In this document: positions 1 through 35,469 of the stretch, in pieces
How positions within the stretch are numbered: the first letter of the stretch is position 1
How the letters are laid out: each line of letters begins with the position of its first letter
Assembly (NCBI GenBank): GCA_002633005.1
Contig: NMRA01000443.1
Span: forward strand, 272,361 to 336,360
Source: Phoronis australis
Lineage: Eukaryota; Phoronida; Phoronidae
Direction: 5' to 3'
DNA length: 64,000 nt
Notes under the pieces: generated by a model
Told to the model about the DNA's origin: nothing
Databases searched by the model: none
What the model saw: only the letters and a program-made list of their open reading frames with translations
Position numbers and translations under genes: made by a program

Positions 1-23531
<23,531 letters not shown>

Positions 23532-24107
23532 TAGGACAAGAATTATGCCTTACCAGAATGACCTTACAGGAAAATGTACATACAGTACTAACTTATGCAA
23601 TTTTAAAGGAGCTGAAAATATAGCATTTGGTAAAGCACTTTACAAGTGATGTGTGATAGGTCAAAGGTCATTCCTGAATGTTAAGTTCTGCTTAGAGCAG
23701 GTTGATTTTCTGATAAAAGGTATTGTAACTTCAGTGGCAACATGGCAGGGATAAAAGTGTTTTAAGGCAAACAAGAACTGTTTTGTTCAAGACGAATTCA
23801 GCCAATTGTTTCCTAGAAAACCTCCCACCTGGTGAATTTCAAGTTCACTTTTGTAGAGATCTTTTCAAGACATTAAACCTTGCTTGAGCTGAATACTTTT
23901 GTTTCACGAGTCTGCCAAAGGACCTGAACCACTGACTTAGCATGTTATGTTTACCAAACTGTTTGGGAATGATTTGAAGTTGTTGCATTATGTTGTGTAC
24001 ATACCGTAATATTCAGTTTGTCTGATTACATATCTCATCTGTCCGTCCTGATTCCCATGATTCATTGTTAATGGTTTTTGTGTATATATTGTTGGGTGTA
24101 ATCCAGT

Positions 24108-24113
24108 AATAAA
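24108..24113 (+). terminator. Likely IFT122 polyadenylation signal
   Basis: A canonical aataaa lies 577 bases after the IFT122 stop, followed by an AT-rich stretch. It is the first aataaa noticed after the stop. No equally clear signal was found for SEC13 on the other strand. Confidence 0.55.
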
Positions 24114-24818
24114 TTATTTACCAAGGATGTTTTCAACTCCACTTTTCTCCATGCATAGACAGTAGTACCATGAGTCTTATGTCAAAATATACAGAATATG
24201 CAGAATATACCATTTATAAATTGATTACAATCTGACATATTTCCAAAGTTTCCTATAGAATTACAAATGCTGATAGTAGCAGAGGTAATTATTACTTGAA
24301 ATGCCTACGAATTAAAAAGCGGTTCATGTACATTGTACATTCATTCAAAGGTATTAATGAATATGCCATTTTCACATCCACCACATAGAGTCTGTTTGTA
24401 CTCAACTCTTTTAAAATTTTCAAGAAAAAAATAAGTAATGTCAGCAATAAAATATATTTCTGTTGACTGATAATGTGTATGTTGCCAGCAGCAGTATATC
24501 TTGCATGACAAATCTTTGGAGTGAAAACATTTTGAAGTTCTTGGCTGCCAAACATGAAGAACAAAGTTCTAAGAATCTTTCCCCATTTTAAATAATATGC
24601 CAGAAAATCCACAAATCCTCTAAAACAAGGCCGTAACTCCTTCGATCTCTACAGTTAACCCACAGTATATACAACCAAGTCTAAACATACACAATAACTG
24701 CGAGTCCATCGTGTAACCCCTGCAATAGCATGTCTCTTAAGTTTCTGGGTAATGTTTTCATGGCAGCGCTACACCAGATACTAGAGATGAAGAATGTCAA
24801 TCTTTTGCCATAAATGCA

Positions 24819-27800
24819 CTACGCTGTTTGTTCAGAAGGGTACCCTTCAGCGACCTGTCCTTGACCTTTGTTGACATCACTCACACACACCCACTGTCCC
24901 TCTAAAGATTCCTTCCATAAGCTAACCTGGAAAAGTAATGCAGCTCTGTGAATAAAACACCTGGATTTTACACACCTCGCACATCCTGAAGGACCTGGCA
25001 CATGATATTGCACAATAAGTTCATTTTCATAAACAGTAAAATTGTGCAACTGCACATTGAGAAACTGTTTTTGCCCAAAATCACAGTATTTCAAAAACAT
25101 TGATTAAGAGTTCGCGTAATAGCAGTAAGGAATTTTAAAAAGTATAAATGTATCAACAAAACATGCTCACTTCAAAAACGATAAGATTTTAAACTTTGAT
25201 AGGAAACACGTGGGGTTTTTGCTCACCTTGTTATCACCACCAGAGACCGCTAGTATATTGCCAGTAATGGACCAACTGACATGCCAGACAACATCGTTGA
25301 ATTTGTGTAAAACTTTTGATGACCATGCATCATTTGTACCATCGTTGGTCCAGATTATAACTCGACAGTCCTGAAAATAAAATCCAAATACCTGTCAAGC
25401 AAATGGACAGTTCACACACTAGAATTCTACAAGACAACAAACGTCAAAAAATAGCAATATTATTATCACGGAGTCATTTTGAAAGGAAACGTGGGTTAAC
25501 AAGTTAACATCTCTGGTTGCTTTTAACTAAATTCACAACAACAGGTTCTCAATGAGCATATCTCTTATGGTTCACTTTATTATGACTTGTTACATAACGT
25601 TTAATGCACAATTTGTTTAAACAGTAACTTTGAGCCATAGCATAAACCATGCCAATGAATTTTCTTTGCTTTTCCAAGGTTTATTATACGTAACAGCATA
25701 AATAGTTGGGGGCAGTTTAATGTGTTAATCAAACATGCACAGGGTTTTCAATTGCACTGAGATGTCACTCAATGTCACCCAAAGTCCATAAACTGCTCGT
25801 TTATTGATTAATTTAGGCACAATTGACTTTCCAACTGGCTACGAAAAAACATTTTATTTCACGCACTATTTATAATTTGAAATATCTGGTATTTTGGTCA
25901 TGGTCGACACCCTCACTGCAAGGGTGTGAAAGTTGAGTGCAGTCAATAAATACCGCTGTATATGAATTGCTCACCTGAGAACAGCTAGCTATTGTGTTTT
26001 TGGGCAGGCCAATAGATGGCGCCCACGCCACATCCCTCACCCAGTCACTGTGAGCCTCTAGTTTCTTGTCTTCTACCCATTCGCCATTCTCCTCCCTGGA
26101 GAGAGAAGAAAGTAAAAGGAATGAGTTCAAAAAGAACGATTTGGTTAGATGAGATTACGTAAGATCACGTGATTGAAACAAACGATACTACCTTTCACAA
26201 TATGCTTGCAAATTTACGAGCATATGCTAGCAAAATTTCCGTCACCAAAAGTGATAAGACATCCACTCCGGAATGTTAAATTGTAGGAGCAAACGATAGA
26301 TCAACTTAATACTCAGTATTGACCATTTCAATTATATTGGCCAATAGTTTCTGCAGCAGGTGTCTAGTACATGATTAAATTTACTGAGAACGCTATCAAG
26401 TCTTTATAGTAAAATATATTCAGCTGTAGACAGCAAATAAAATCAGAGAGTACTTCTTCACTGACATGTCCGATGGAGCATCTTTCAAATACATTACACA
26501 GGGATGTTCAAAACACGACATGTCTGATGAAGCACCTTCCAAACACATTTCACGGGGACACGACTTACCTCCATATTTTAATTAAGTTGTCACATCCACC
26601 GGAGACGAACCTTTTAACAGGTTGTGACTTAACACTGCCAGTCTGTTCTAGTAATGAGTTAGGTGTAATTGCCGGAGCCCATGACACGGCGTTACAACCA
26701 ATCTGGAAAGCAATCCAAAGTTACAAATCTGAAGCAACAATTGTTTCATTGCTCATAACAAGAAATGTATTCCCTCTCACGGTTTGACTTACAGCATGAG
26801 TCATGAAATTAGCATCAACAGTAAGCACATGTAAAATATCTACTCTCAAAGACATAAATTAATTTCCACACAAAGCTAATGATGTTAAGCTGAACTCGTT
26901 AACTTAAAAAACTTATCATGTCGACAATCAGCCTAAAACATGACCTACAAATATGATGGTTCTCAAAAGATGGCATTGCATCAGTCTTGGACAGAACCCC
27001 TTTCATGTTGAACAAGTGTATATGTGTAATTGACTTTCTGGGTATAACGTTAGCTGCTTTAATTATGCCTTCCATCAATAAGCTAGTAAATTCTTTAGGT
27101 CACTTTTATAAACCTGCTTTTACTCAGATTAGAGGTGATTTGTGGCCAAACGAGATGTAACTTTTAACAGCAGGTCAATCTGTGCACCGAGCACGGCACA
27201 AAGCAACGCATCGTCAGTTTTGTGGCACAAAGCAATGCATCGTCAGTTTTGTCCAAGGCCACAGCTCACTTGCCACCTGAGTAAGCAATACTTTTCTGTG
27301 TCCAGTGTTATAGCAGTACGTGGACGGTGTAAAACAAAAGCTGGTTACTTTGACAGAAGGCAAGTTTACAGCAGTTTCAAATGCACGGAAAGAATCTAAA
27401 AAACTACTGCAATCTTAAATTACAAAATCTGAGTCAGAAAACATAGTCATTAATCAACTTAAAACACATTTCTGGGTAATACTGAATCCGTTTTAACTAA
27501 TTCGTATTTACAAGCAATGAGTGCAATCGGTGTCCGAGGTTGGAGTTCAAATCCAGGTTCTGTAAGCAGCAGGCACAGTCAATTCAATACTTACTGTGTG
27601 TGCATTGTTTATCTTTTTACTGTCCCATGTGCCATCAGCTGAACTGCTTATTATTGATATAGCACCGTCTGAACTGCCACATGCCAACACTAGGCCAAAG
27701 TCATGAGGTGCCCACGATACAGAGTTAACTGGAAAAGTAGATCAGTCATCGATACAGAATGAACATTAACTCACACTAAACGCATTTTGTGTACAGTGAT

Positions 27801-30800
27801 TTTGAAATTAGACATCAATTTGGTTGTAATTCTTTGTAGGAACATAAGCAAAATAAACGTTATGGAACCCTACAAACTACCCACATTCCTCAACTCATAT
27901 ACTATACACACAGCAATATTTTGATGCATTGCCTGATGAAAGTGCTGAAAATAGAATCAGAGCTCAGTTAAAGCCCGGTTAACAAGGACAGGTCAAAGGT
28001 CGTGTCTGTACGAAACACCTGACATTATGTAACTTATACCCCTGTAACACGGGAGGTGCAGTGCCACTGCATTGCTTGTACAGCATAAACCACAGTGGCA
28101 CTGCCATGATCGTCGTGGTTCCGCACTGGTTCCGCCATTGATCGCCGTAGCACCGCGGAAAACTGTCAAAGCCCCGGACCTTCGTGGTGACATTGCAGAA
28201 ACTTTGATCATGTTCAAAACTTCCGCAGTGCCACCACGGGTTGAGCCAATCCTCAGTGGGATCACCGCGACACTGTCATGACTGCCATGGCACAGTACAA
28301 GGATCGCAGTAGCACCTCCATCACCGCCGTGCTTCTGCAGTACAATCGCCGTGCAATTGCAGAAAACGTGGACTGGCAACCCAACGGCGATCCCATGGCA
28401 CGAACAAAAACTATGAAACACTGTTGGCGGTGTCACAACGGTGATGGCGCTTTTGACCAAAAACCATAGTGGCACCGCACCTCTGGTGTGACGGGGGTAT
28501 ATCATTAGTGGATACGCCTTCAATATACAACCACGTCTGACAATTTGGGGATGAATAAAGTGTCTCTCTAACTGACCTGATGAATCATGGTTACTGTACT
28601 CGTACAATTTCCCCCACGTTCCATTAGACTCCTTCCATATTATCACCTTCCTGTCATAGCCACAGGAGGCCAGTATGTTCCCATACATGGGGTGGGCCCA
28701 GGAAACTTGCCAGACAGGACCCTCATGGCTGGAAGTAAGAGAAGGCACGGTATCAGCAATCATGTGGTTTGTAAGCTCCATACAAAAAGCAAAACTTTTG
28801 ATTGGGACTACATAGGGCTATAACAATGGTCTAAACTAGTTTTTTACTCAGATGCAAAGTGGTCTCTGGGTTTGTAATGTAAAGCACAGACAGTTTGTTA
28901 ATGCTCAAGAGCATGCTTGTTGCATACAATGGCATGACGTGGAAAGCCAACTTGTAGAGCCTAGAATTTTGAAACTGTGAAAGCACCTCTTATTTGACTA
29001 AGAAAAAAATTGAGGCCAATTCCATAATGGTAAGAGACCAAAATCAAACATGGCTTACTATTCTGAGGGTAGACCTTGTAAAACTTAATTTTGGACTTTA
29101 CCTCAGTCGTTCGTTGCAATACACAACTATTAATCTGTACCAAAACTTACCAATAAGAAAGTATGTAATAGTACGTTCATAGTAAACACAGTATCATTAA
29201 TATGACATTTCTTTTCATATAAATATTCAAGGTGAAATCACAAAAACACTGTCGCAGTATTCTAATTTCTGTTTGATCATATTCACTTTCCTCACAAAAG
29301 ACATAAATGACCCAATTGTCAACAGCACTTTCAGCAAAACGAAGCCTTTTAAGGCAATTCGGTGTTTTGGAGAAAAGCGCATGTATCATAATGTTGAAAA
29401 GTTTCATTTCTATGATGTGATCCAAGTTCAAAGGTTAACCAGATTTCAACACTGCTCAAGGTTACTCATTGTCTTAAGTCTCTCGTAGCCTTTGAAAATA
29501 ATGAAAATGAAAGCTTAGAAGAAAACAATTAATTTTTAAGCCAAATAAGTGGAGAATTACCCTACTAAACACTGAAAAAGTTAATTTGTAAAACATTCAT
29601 GCATTCGCTGAAAACATTTTACAAAGTTTTACACAACAATCATCAAAGTCATTCAATAACAGATTTAACCGGTTCAGTAACAAATGCATAACTGCTGCAA
29701 TGCAGCAGCAACTAAATTGAAAAAAACAAACTCGCTGCTCCTGAAGCAAGTTGTGTGTGTGTAGGTAATTTTTTGTGAATATGAAATCCCATGTGAAGAT
29801 AGGTCATCATACAACAGAGTACAGCATTAACCCCTCAGAGCAGTTGGGAACTAGACAGTGACCATTAACACAACTAACCAGCAGCACAAACCTTTGTAGA
29901 TTAGCAATCAAATTCTGTTGGCCATTCCGTACATCGAATATTTTTACAGATCTGTCCGAGGAGCATGTTGCCAGCTTGATACCGTAGTAGTCCACTTGGG
30001 CATCATGCTGAAGGGTAAAGAGAGAGTGAAGAATTGTACAAGACAGATGAAAACTGACACCAGGGGTATGATTAAAAAAAATCTACTGATCTAAGTCAGA
30101 AATTTCACCAGTGTTACATTCCACATAACTATTTCTGAAAACTTGTTAAAATTTCACTTTAGCAAATGTAACCTCTGAGAATTTTCATATATAAATCCCA
30201 GTTCCTGACATGATTCTAGGATGTGATGTGCTGATTATTTTTTAGCAATAGCAAGCTAGCAGCTTAAGACCAAATATTTGAATTCAGTCTTAAGTCACTT
30301 TTCATGAAACAGAGTGAGACCCCAGAATAAAGTGAGAAGCATTGAAATGGAACAAACCAAGTTTCAGAGTGTACAGACTGATAACTCCACCTGGTGTCCA
30401 ATCAGAGTAAACCCATTTCTACTTAAACTGCTCTAAACACATAAAACGACCTGTCAATTCAGCCTGCTGAGTACGGCAACACAGAAAATGACAGTTCCTT
30501 CTCAACTTCAGACATCCCATTCCACCTGAGTAAGATACAAGAAGTAGCTTAAATCAAAGCTGTATAGCAACCTAACATTCAGATGTTATTAATAACAAGC
30601 CAACACACTCTTGCCTGTTGACATCTTGGTTAACTTTAAACCAAAAGAAGAGCAACATCACAAAGTTAAACTTACGATCATGTCCTCGTGGGCTGTGTCC
30701 ACAGTGTTCAACACAGACACCTACAATGAGAAGAGTTATTCGGTCATGAACATGAGTACATGTAGGTGTAACCTCACATTTTGTGAATTTTAGGAATTTG

Positions 30801-32256
30801 AGATGAATCATAAGCACATGCAAGTCCTTTAAACCACTGATAGATGTTGGTTATTGCTGATTGAACTGTTTAAAAACCCAATGCTGAGAGTGAGACTCTA
30901 CTGTGTCAGTACGGTAAGTGATTCTGCGGTCTAAGTTTGAGTCAGGGTGTGCATTTGGATGACCTGGACGCCCGTAAGATGAAGACAAGCCTATCCTCAT
31001 TTTTTGGAGCTGCAATACAGCTACCTTATCGGCAAGCATTACTGGTCCAGTTCAGCTGGTAAGTACTATACAAGCAGTGCAATAATCTATTGTGCCAAGT
31101 ATGTAGGCAGATTTTGTGCAAATTATCAGATCATCCTTCATACTAAGTTACAAATTGTGCTGCATGTCTACTCTGCATTTGTTTATCTAAGTAATAAAAG
31201 AAGGTACTGCAGATACACTGTTCTACCGATTGTCACAAATACTCGTTGACTTTGGTAAGCAATGCAAGTTTCTTGCCATGAAACCTCTTTCTCTCCTCAT
31301 TCATAAACACTCGTGTACATAATACATTCCGTGAAAGTCGTGTTACTATAAATACCTTACGAGTATAGGGGGACACCTCTGCAGTATTGAAGGTGTGTTA
31401 AATCATTATAATTCAAACAGATCATCTGACAATCACGATTTTTCTCTCACATCGCCTCACTGCTGTTGGCGTCATTCTGCCGATGAAACTGGATAATAGT
31501 CAGATAGGTGGCTCCCTGGTTAAACAGAACCAGCTGCTCCCACTGCATCAGGGACTCACCTATCCGACTGTTACCCGAAACTGACACCCATTGCCTCCAG
31601 TGACAGTGTAGAAACCTGTGGCTACAGAGGGTTATGGGAAGGGAACCTGTGTCACAGGTTCCCTTCCCATAATCCTCTGTCACACTCACAGGCTGTGACT
31701 GTGTCTCAGCTGTATTGAGATGTGCCAGCATTCACAGAGGTCTTTCTATTCTACACCACAGGTACCAGATGGCAGCTGCATGGAGATGTGCCAGCATTCA
31801 CAGAGGTCTTTCTATTCTATACCACAGGTACCAGATGGCGGGTGCATGGAAAGCTGAGAAAAGTACTTTCACAACAACAAGCTCTGAAGCTGGCAGACAA
31901 GCACTCAGAGAAAATTGTCTAGAACAGTCAAAGGTTGAGAAATGGTCATTCAAGATTTCTTTTGAAATCTCTAGTAGGAACCAGTGTTTCACTCTCTGAA
32001 CCTTAGTCTTCGAACAGAAAGCTTCGAATCTTAGTAACACTTTACCATTGTTTAGTAAGGCCTAAAAGGCTAAATGAGCGCGACAGAAATGAGGAACTCA
32101 GAAAGTCAACCTGAGGCTGACTCTGAGTGAAAAACCCATCCATCCAAGCACCCATGTTCAAAGTCCAACCATCATAAATTTTCAAGTTTTTAAGCCAAGA
32201 CCTAGGTATGTGTATGATTGCGTAACTCAACAATAATACAACCCACAACCTACCAT
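24819..32256 (-). CDS. SEC13: SEC13 homolog, WD40 coat and nuclear pore protein
   Basis: SEC13 forms an open six-bladed WD40 propeller. It pairs with SEC31 in COPII vesicle coats, with NUP145/NUP96 in the Y-shaped nuclear pore complex, and belongs to GATOR2. Exons on the minus strand in order: 32254-32256 (ATG only; a second copy at 34452-34454), 30676-30720, 29892-30007, 28577-28728, 27595-27728, 26569-26702, 25975-26095, 25227-25370, 24819-24926. The total is 957 bases, 318 codons plus TAG, against about 322 residues in human. Signature stretches are [12 protein letters not shown]-like, [54 protein letters not shown] and SDVNKGQG. All junctions are GT-AG and the phases agree. The gene converges on IFT122 and diverges from TBC1D25. 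Confidence 0.95.
28035..28501. mobile_element. About 465 bp MITE-like element with about 30 bp imperfect inverted ends
   Basis: It lies in the SEC13 intron between exons 4 and 5. The left end reads tatacccctgtaacac and the right end, reverse-complemented, tatacccccgtcacac; the similarity runs on into ggtgc and gtgccac. A TA on each side may be the target duplication. The inside is GC-rich with many short repeats of gtggcaccgc type. No transposase. Confidence 0.65.
30676..30720 (-). CDS. SEC13: SEC13 exon 2 (15 codons)
   Basis: It reads [15 protein letters not shown] between acceptor ttgtag and donor gtaagt. Vertebrate SEC13 starts M-VSVINTVDTSHEDMI, so the Met must come from the previous exon. 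That fits an ATG placed directly before a donor at 32254-32256 or its copy at 34452-34454. Confidence 0.93.
31624..31680. repeat. 28 bp near-perfect palindrome in SEC13 intron 1 (copy A)
   Basis: The arms 31624-31651 and 31653-31680 are reverse complements with one mismatch and a single-base centre. Copy B has the same structure at 33774-33830. Such an arrangement would form a cruciform or a strong RNA hairpin. Confidence 0.92.
31716..31847. repeat. 66 bp tandem repeat, two units (copy A)
   Basis: The two 66 bp units 31716-31781 and 31782-31847 differ by a few bases. The matching site in copy B has three units. All three forward frames of the unit are fairly open, which makes spurious ORFs. 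The unit contains gaggtcttt and caggtacc. Confidence 0.92.
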
Positions 32257-32345
32257 GATCTCTGTTTAAATAATATGACAACAGCGTTCAAAGCCGACCG
32301 GCTTGCTGATGCAGTAATGGCGGACGTGGCAGCGTAGTTCCTACA
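32254..32345 (-). promoter_or_regulatory. SEC13: SEC13 start exon and promoter-proximal region (copy A)
   Basis: On the minus strand a CpG-bearing stretch (ccacgtccgccattactg) leads into cagagatc-ATG followed at once by the donor gtaggttg. The phase fits exon 2, which lacks a Met. The gtccgccat motif resembles a YY1-type site common near transcription starts; no TATA box is evident. The start is inferred from the protein family and the splice phase, not from transcript data. Confidence 0.65.
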
Positions 32346-32579
32346 GCGATTCCAGGTGGCGCAACAAGAGTTACAGTTACTTTTCTTCTCAAGAGACGGC
32401 ACTCCACTGCTTGAATCATGTGGATGGAAGGTTGGTGTTCAGTGCACTTGTTTATCGGGTGTAGAAAACATGTATGTAAAAAAAAACACACAAATTTGGC
32501 GCACAAGGCATTCGGAGCACTGAGATATAACTGTTATGGTATTTTGAACTATTGAAAAATGTTCAAATTTGGTAAACTT

Positions 32580-32848
32580 CGGAACCCAGCCTAAAAATGG
32601 GGCACTCTCAGTCCGGAATTTTTAGAGAGTGGTCCTTTCACTAAGATTCATGAAGTACTTTCAGAGCTAGTGTGCGTTCCCCGAATTTTGTTAATTCTAG
32701 TGCCTTTGAGTGGACTTGTATCTCGTTTTCTACTTTTTGGGGAGTTTTTGTTTCTCTGAGGCGGACCTTTTTCCCCACTTCCCCAACTTGATCCCGCCGC
32801 GGCGACGCTCGGCGTTCGAGCCCCCGAACCCCCCGTCATTGTGGGTGC
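32580..32848. mobile_element. Member of a CCCAGCCTAAA...aggcggacctttttgccc interspersed family
   Basis: It shares acccagcctaaaaatgggg near the left, gaggcggacctttttcccc in the middle and cgagcccccgaacccccc near the right with 50751-50974 and 35774-36000. A counterpart lies in allelic copy B at about 34898-35131. It is non-coding. Confidence 0.6.
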
Positions 32849-33859
32849 NAAAGTTATGAGGACATGAACACATGTACATGTAGGTGTAACCTCACATAGT
32901 ATGAATGGTAGGAATTTGATATGAATCATAAGCACATGCAAGTCCTTTATACCACTGATAGATGTTTGTTATTGCTGATTGAACTGTCTAAAAACCAAAT
33001 GCTGAGAGTGAGACTCTACTGTGTCAGTAAGAGATACTCCCAGGTCTGTGATTTACTGCCGTAAGCTTGCGGTCTAAGTTTGAGTCAGGGTGTGCATTTG
33101 GATGACCTGGACACCCATAAGATGAAGACAAACCTATCCTCGTTTTTTGGAGCTGCAATACAAGTACCTTATCGACAAGCTTTACTGGTCAATTTCAGCT
33201 GGTAAGTACTACACAGGCAGTGCAATAATCTATTGTACCAAGTATGTGGGCAGATTTTGTGCAAATTACCAGATCATGCTTCATACTAAATTAGAAATTG
33301 TGCTGCATGTCTACTCTGCGTTTGTTTATCTAAGTAAAAAGAAGGTACTGTAGATGCGCTGTTATACCAATTGTCACAAATACTCGTTGACTTTGGTAAG
33401 TAATGCAAGTTTCTTGCCATGAAAGCTCTTTCTCTCCTCATTCATAAACACTCGTGTGCATAATACATTCCACGAAAGTCGTGTTACTATAAATACCTTA
33501 CGAGTATAGGGGGACACCTCTGCAGTATTGAAGGTTATGTTAAATCATTAGAATTCAAACAGATCATCTGACAATCACGATTTTTCTCTCACATCCCCTC
33601 ACTGCTGTTGGCGTCATTCTGCCGATGAAACTGGATAATAGTCAGATAGGTGGCTCCCTGGTTAAACAGTGATTTGAGAACCAGCTGCTCCCACTTTATC
33701 AGGGACTCATCTATCCGACTGTTACCCGAAACTGACCCCATTGCCTCCAGTGACAGTGTAGAAACCTGTGGCTACAGAGGGTTATGGGAAGGGAACCTGT
33801 GTCACAGGTTCCCTTCCCATAATCCTCTGTCACAGGCTGTGACTGTGTCTCAGCTGTAT

Positions 33860-34057
33860 GGAGATGTGCCAGCATTCACAGAGGTCTTTCTAGTCTACAC
33901 CACAGGTACCAGATGGCAGCTGCATGGAGATATGCCAGCACTCACAGAGGTCTTTCTAGTCTACACCACAGGTACCAGATGGCAGCTGCATGGAGATGTG
34001 CCAGCATTCACAGAGGTCTTTCTATTCTATACCACAGGTACCAGATGGCGGGTGCAT
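33860..34057. repeat. 66 bp tandem repeat, three units (copy B)
   Basis: The units are 33860-33925, 33926-33991 and 33992-34057, homologous to the two-unit array in copy A. The unit-number difference between presumed alleles marks this as a variable-number repeat. Read in one frame it gives [20 protein letters not shown]-like peptides in tandem; I see no reason to call this a gene. Confidence 0.92.
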
Positions 34058-34451
34058 GGAAAGCTGAGAAAAGTACTTCCACAACAACAAACTCTGAACT
34101 GAAGCTGGCAGACAAGCACTCAGAAAATTGTCTAGAACAAGGGTTGAGAAATGGTCATTCAAGATTTCTTTTGAAATCTCTAGTAGGAACCAGTGTTTCA
34201 CTCTCTGGACCTTTGTCTTCAAACAGAAAGTTTCGAATCTTAGTAACACTTCACCATTGTTTAGTAAGGCCTAAAAGGCTAAATGAGCGCGACAGAAATG
34301 AGAAAGTCAATCTGACGACTCTGAGTGAAAAACCCATCCATCCAAGCACCCATGTTCAAAGTCCAACCATCATAAATTTTCAAGTTTTTAAGCCGATAAC
34401 TAGATATGTGTATGAATGCGTAACTCAACAATAATACAACCCACAACCTAC

Positions 34452-34545
34452 CATGATCTCTATTTAAATAATAATATGACAACAGCGTTCAAAGCCGACC
34501 GGCTTGCTGATGCAGTAATGGCGGACGTGGCAGCGTAGTTCCTAG
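34452..34545 (-). promoter_or_regulatory. SEC13: SEC13 start exon and promoter-proximal region (copy B)
   Basis: This is the counterpart of the region at 32254-32345, with the same ATG-gtaggttg junction (ATG at 34452-34454) and the same CpG-bearing leader. Either copy is compatible with the downstream exons. Confidence 0.6.
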
Positions 34546-35469
34546 AGCGATTCCAGGTGGCGCAACAAGAGTTACAGTTACTATTCTTCTCAAGAGACGG
34601 CACTGAAAGTAAGTTAGTGAGAAGAGGCCTTGGGTAAGGTATCTGACAATAAACTATAGCTCATTGGTATCTGAATGATGCAACTCCACTGGTTGAATAC
34701 ATCAGTAACGAACAGTTTTGGAGTAGCTGCAATCGAATGTGAATGGATGTTGTGTTTTTGCACTTGCCGTTTATCGGGTGTAGAAAACATGTATGTAAAA
34801 AAAACACAAATTTGGCGCGGCATTCGGAGCACTGAGATATAACTGTTATGGTATTTTGAACTATTGAAAAATGTCCAAATTTGGAAAACTTCGGAACCCA
34901 GCCTAAAAATGGGGCACTCGAATTTTGAGAGAGTGGTCCTTTTACTAAGATTCATGGAGTACTTTCAGAGCTAATGTGCGTTCCCTGAATTTTGTTAATT
35001 CTAGTGCCTTTAGTGAACTTGTATCTCGTTTTCTACTTTTTGGGGAGTTTTTAATTGTTTCTCTGAGGCAGACCTTTTTTCCCACTTCCCCAAATTGAGG
35101 CTCGTTCGAGCCCCCGAACCCCCCGTGGGTGCCTGCCCCTATGGATAGGCCTATGGTTCATACACTAATCTTCTATTTGTTCATAAAATGTCCACTTTGC
35201 ACTCAGCCGAGTGTCTATCTGTGAATAGGGCAGTAGTATTCCTGAAAAAATCTGACGTTGCATAAAACAAAAACGAAAGGACATTGCAGAAAACTGTAAA
35301 GCACTTTTGACATCTCATTTTCAGGATTTATATAAAATCAAATTTGATCACTATATGAGACAATGATGATGCTGGTATTTTTACAAAAAAGACATAGTCA
35401 AGTGACCCAATTGTTATAAAGTTACAAAAAGGTATGCTCTTCAACCAATAGAAGTATGACAGGAGTGCA

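Larger units (their letters stand above)
30735..35131. repeat. Long block present twice around N at 32849 (probable allelic duplicate)
   Basis: Copy A is about 30735-32848 and copy B about 32850-35131. They match along their whole length, with substitutions, short indels and a different number of 66 bp repeat units. The N marks the join. The block holds SEC13 intron 1, the SEC13 start exon and its promoter, so these appear twice in this window but probably once per chromosome. Confidence 0.9.

Noticed and set aside
27993-28781. 262-residue minus-strand ORF
   Set aside because: Only its first part is real (SEC13 exon 4). The rest is intron and the inverted-end element read through.
33650-34434. 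150- and 173-residue plus-strand ORFs in SEC13 intron 1
   Set aside because: They depend on the 66 bp repeat. The allelic copy has shorter, differently interrupted frames.
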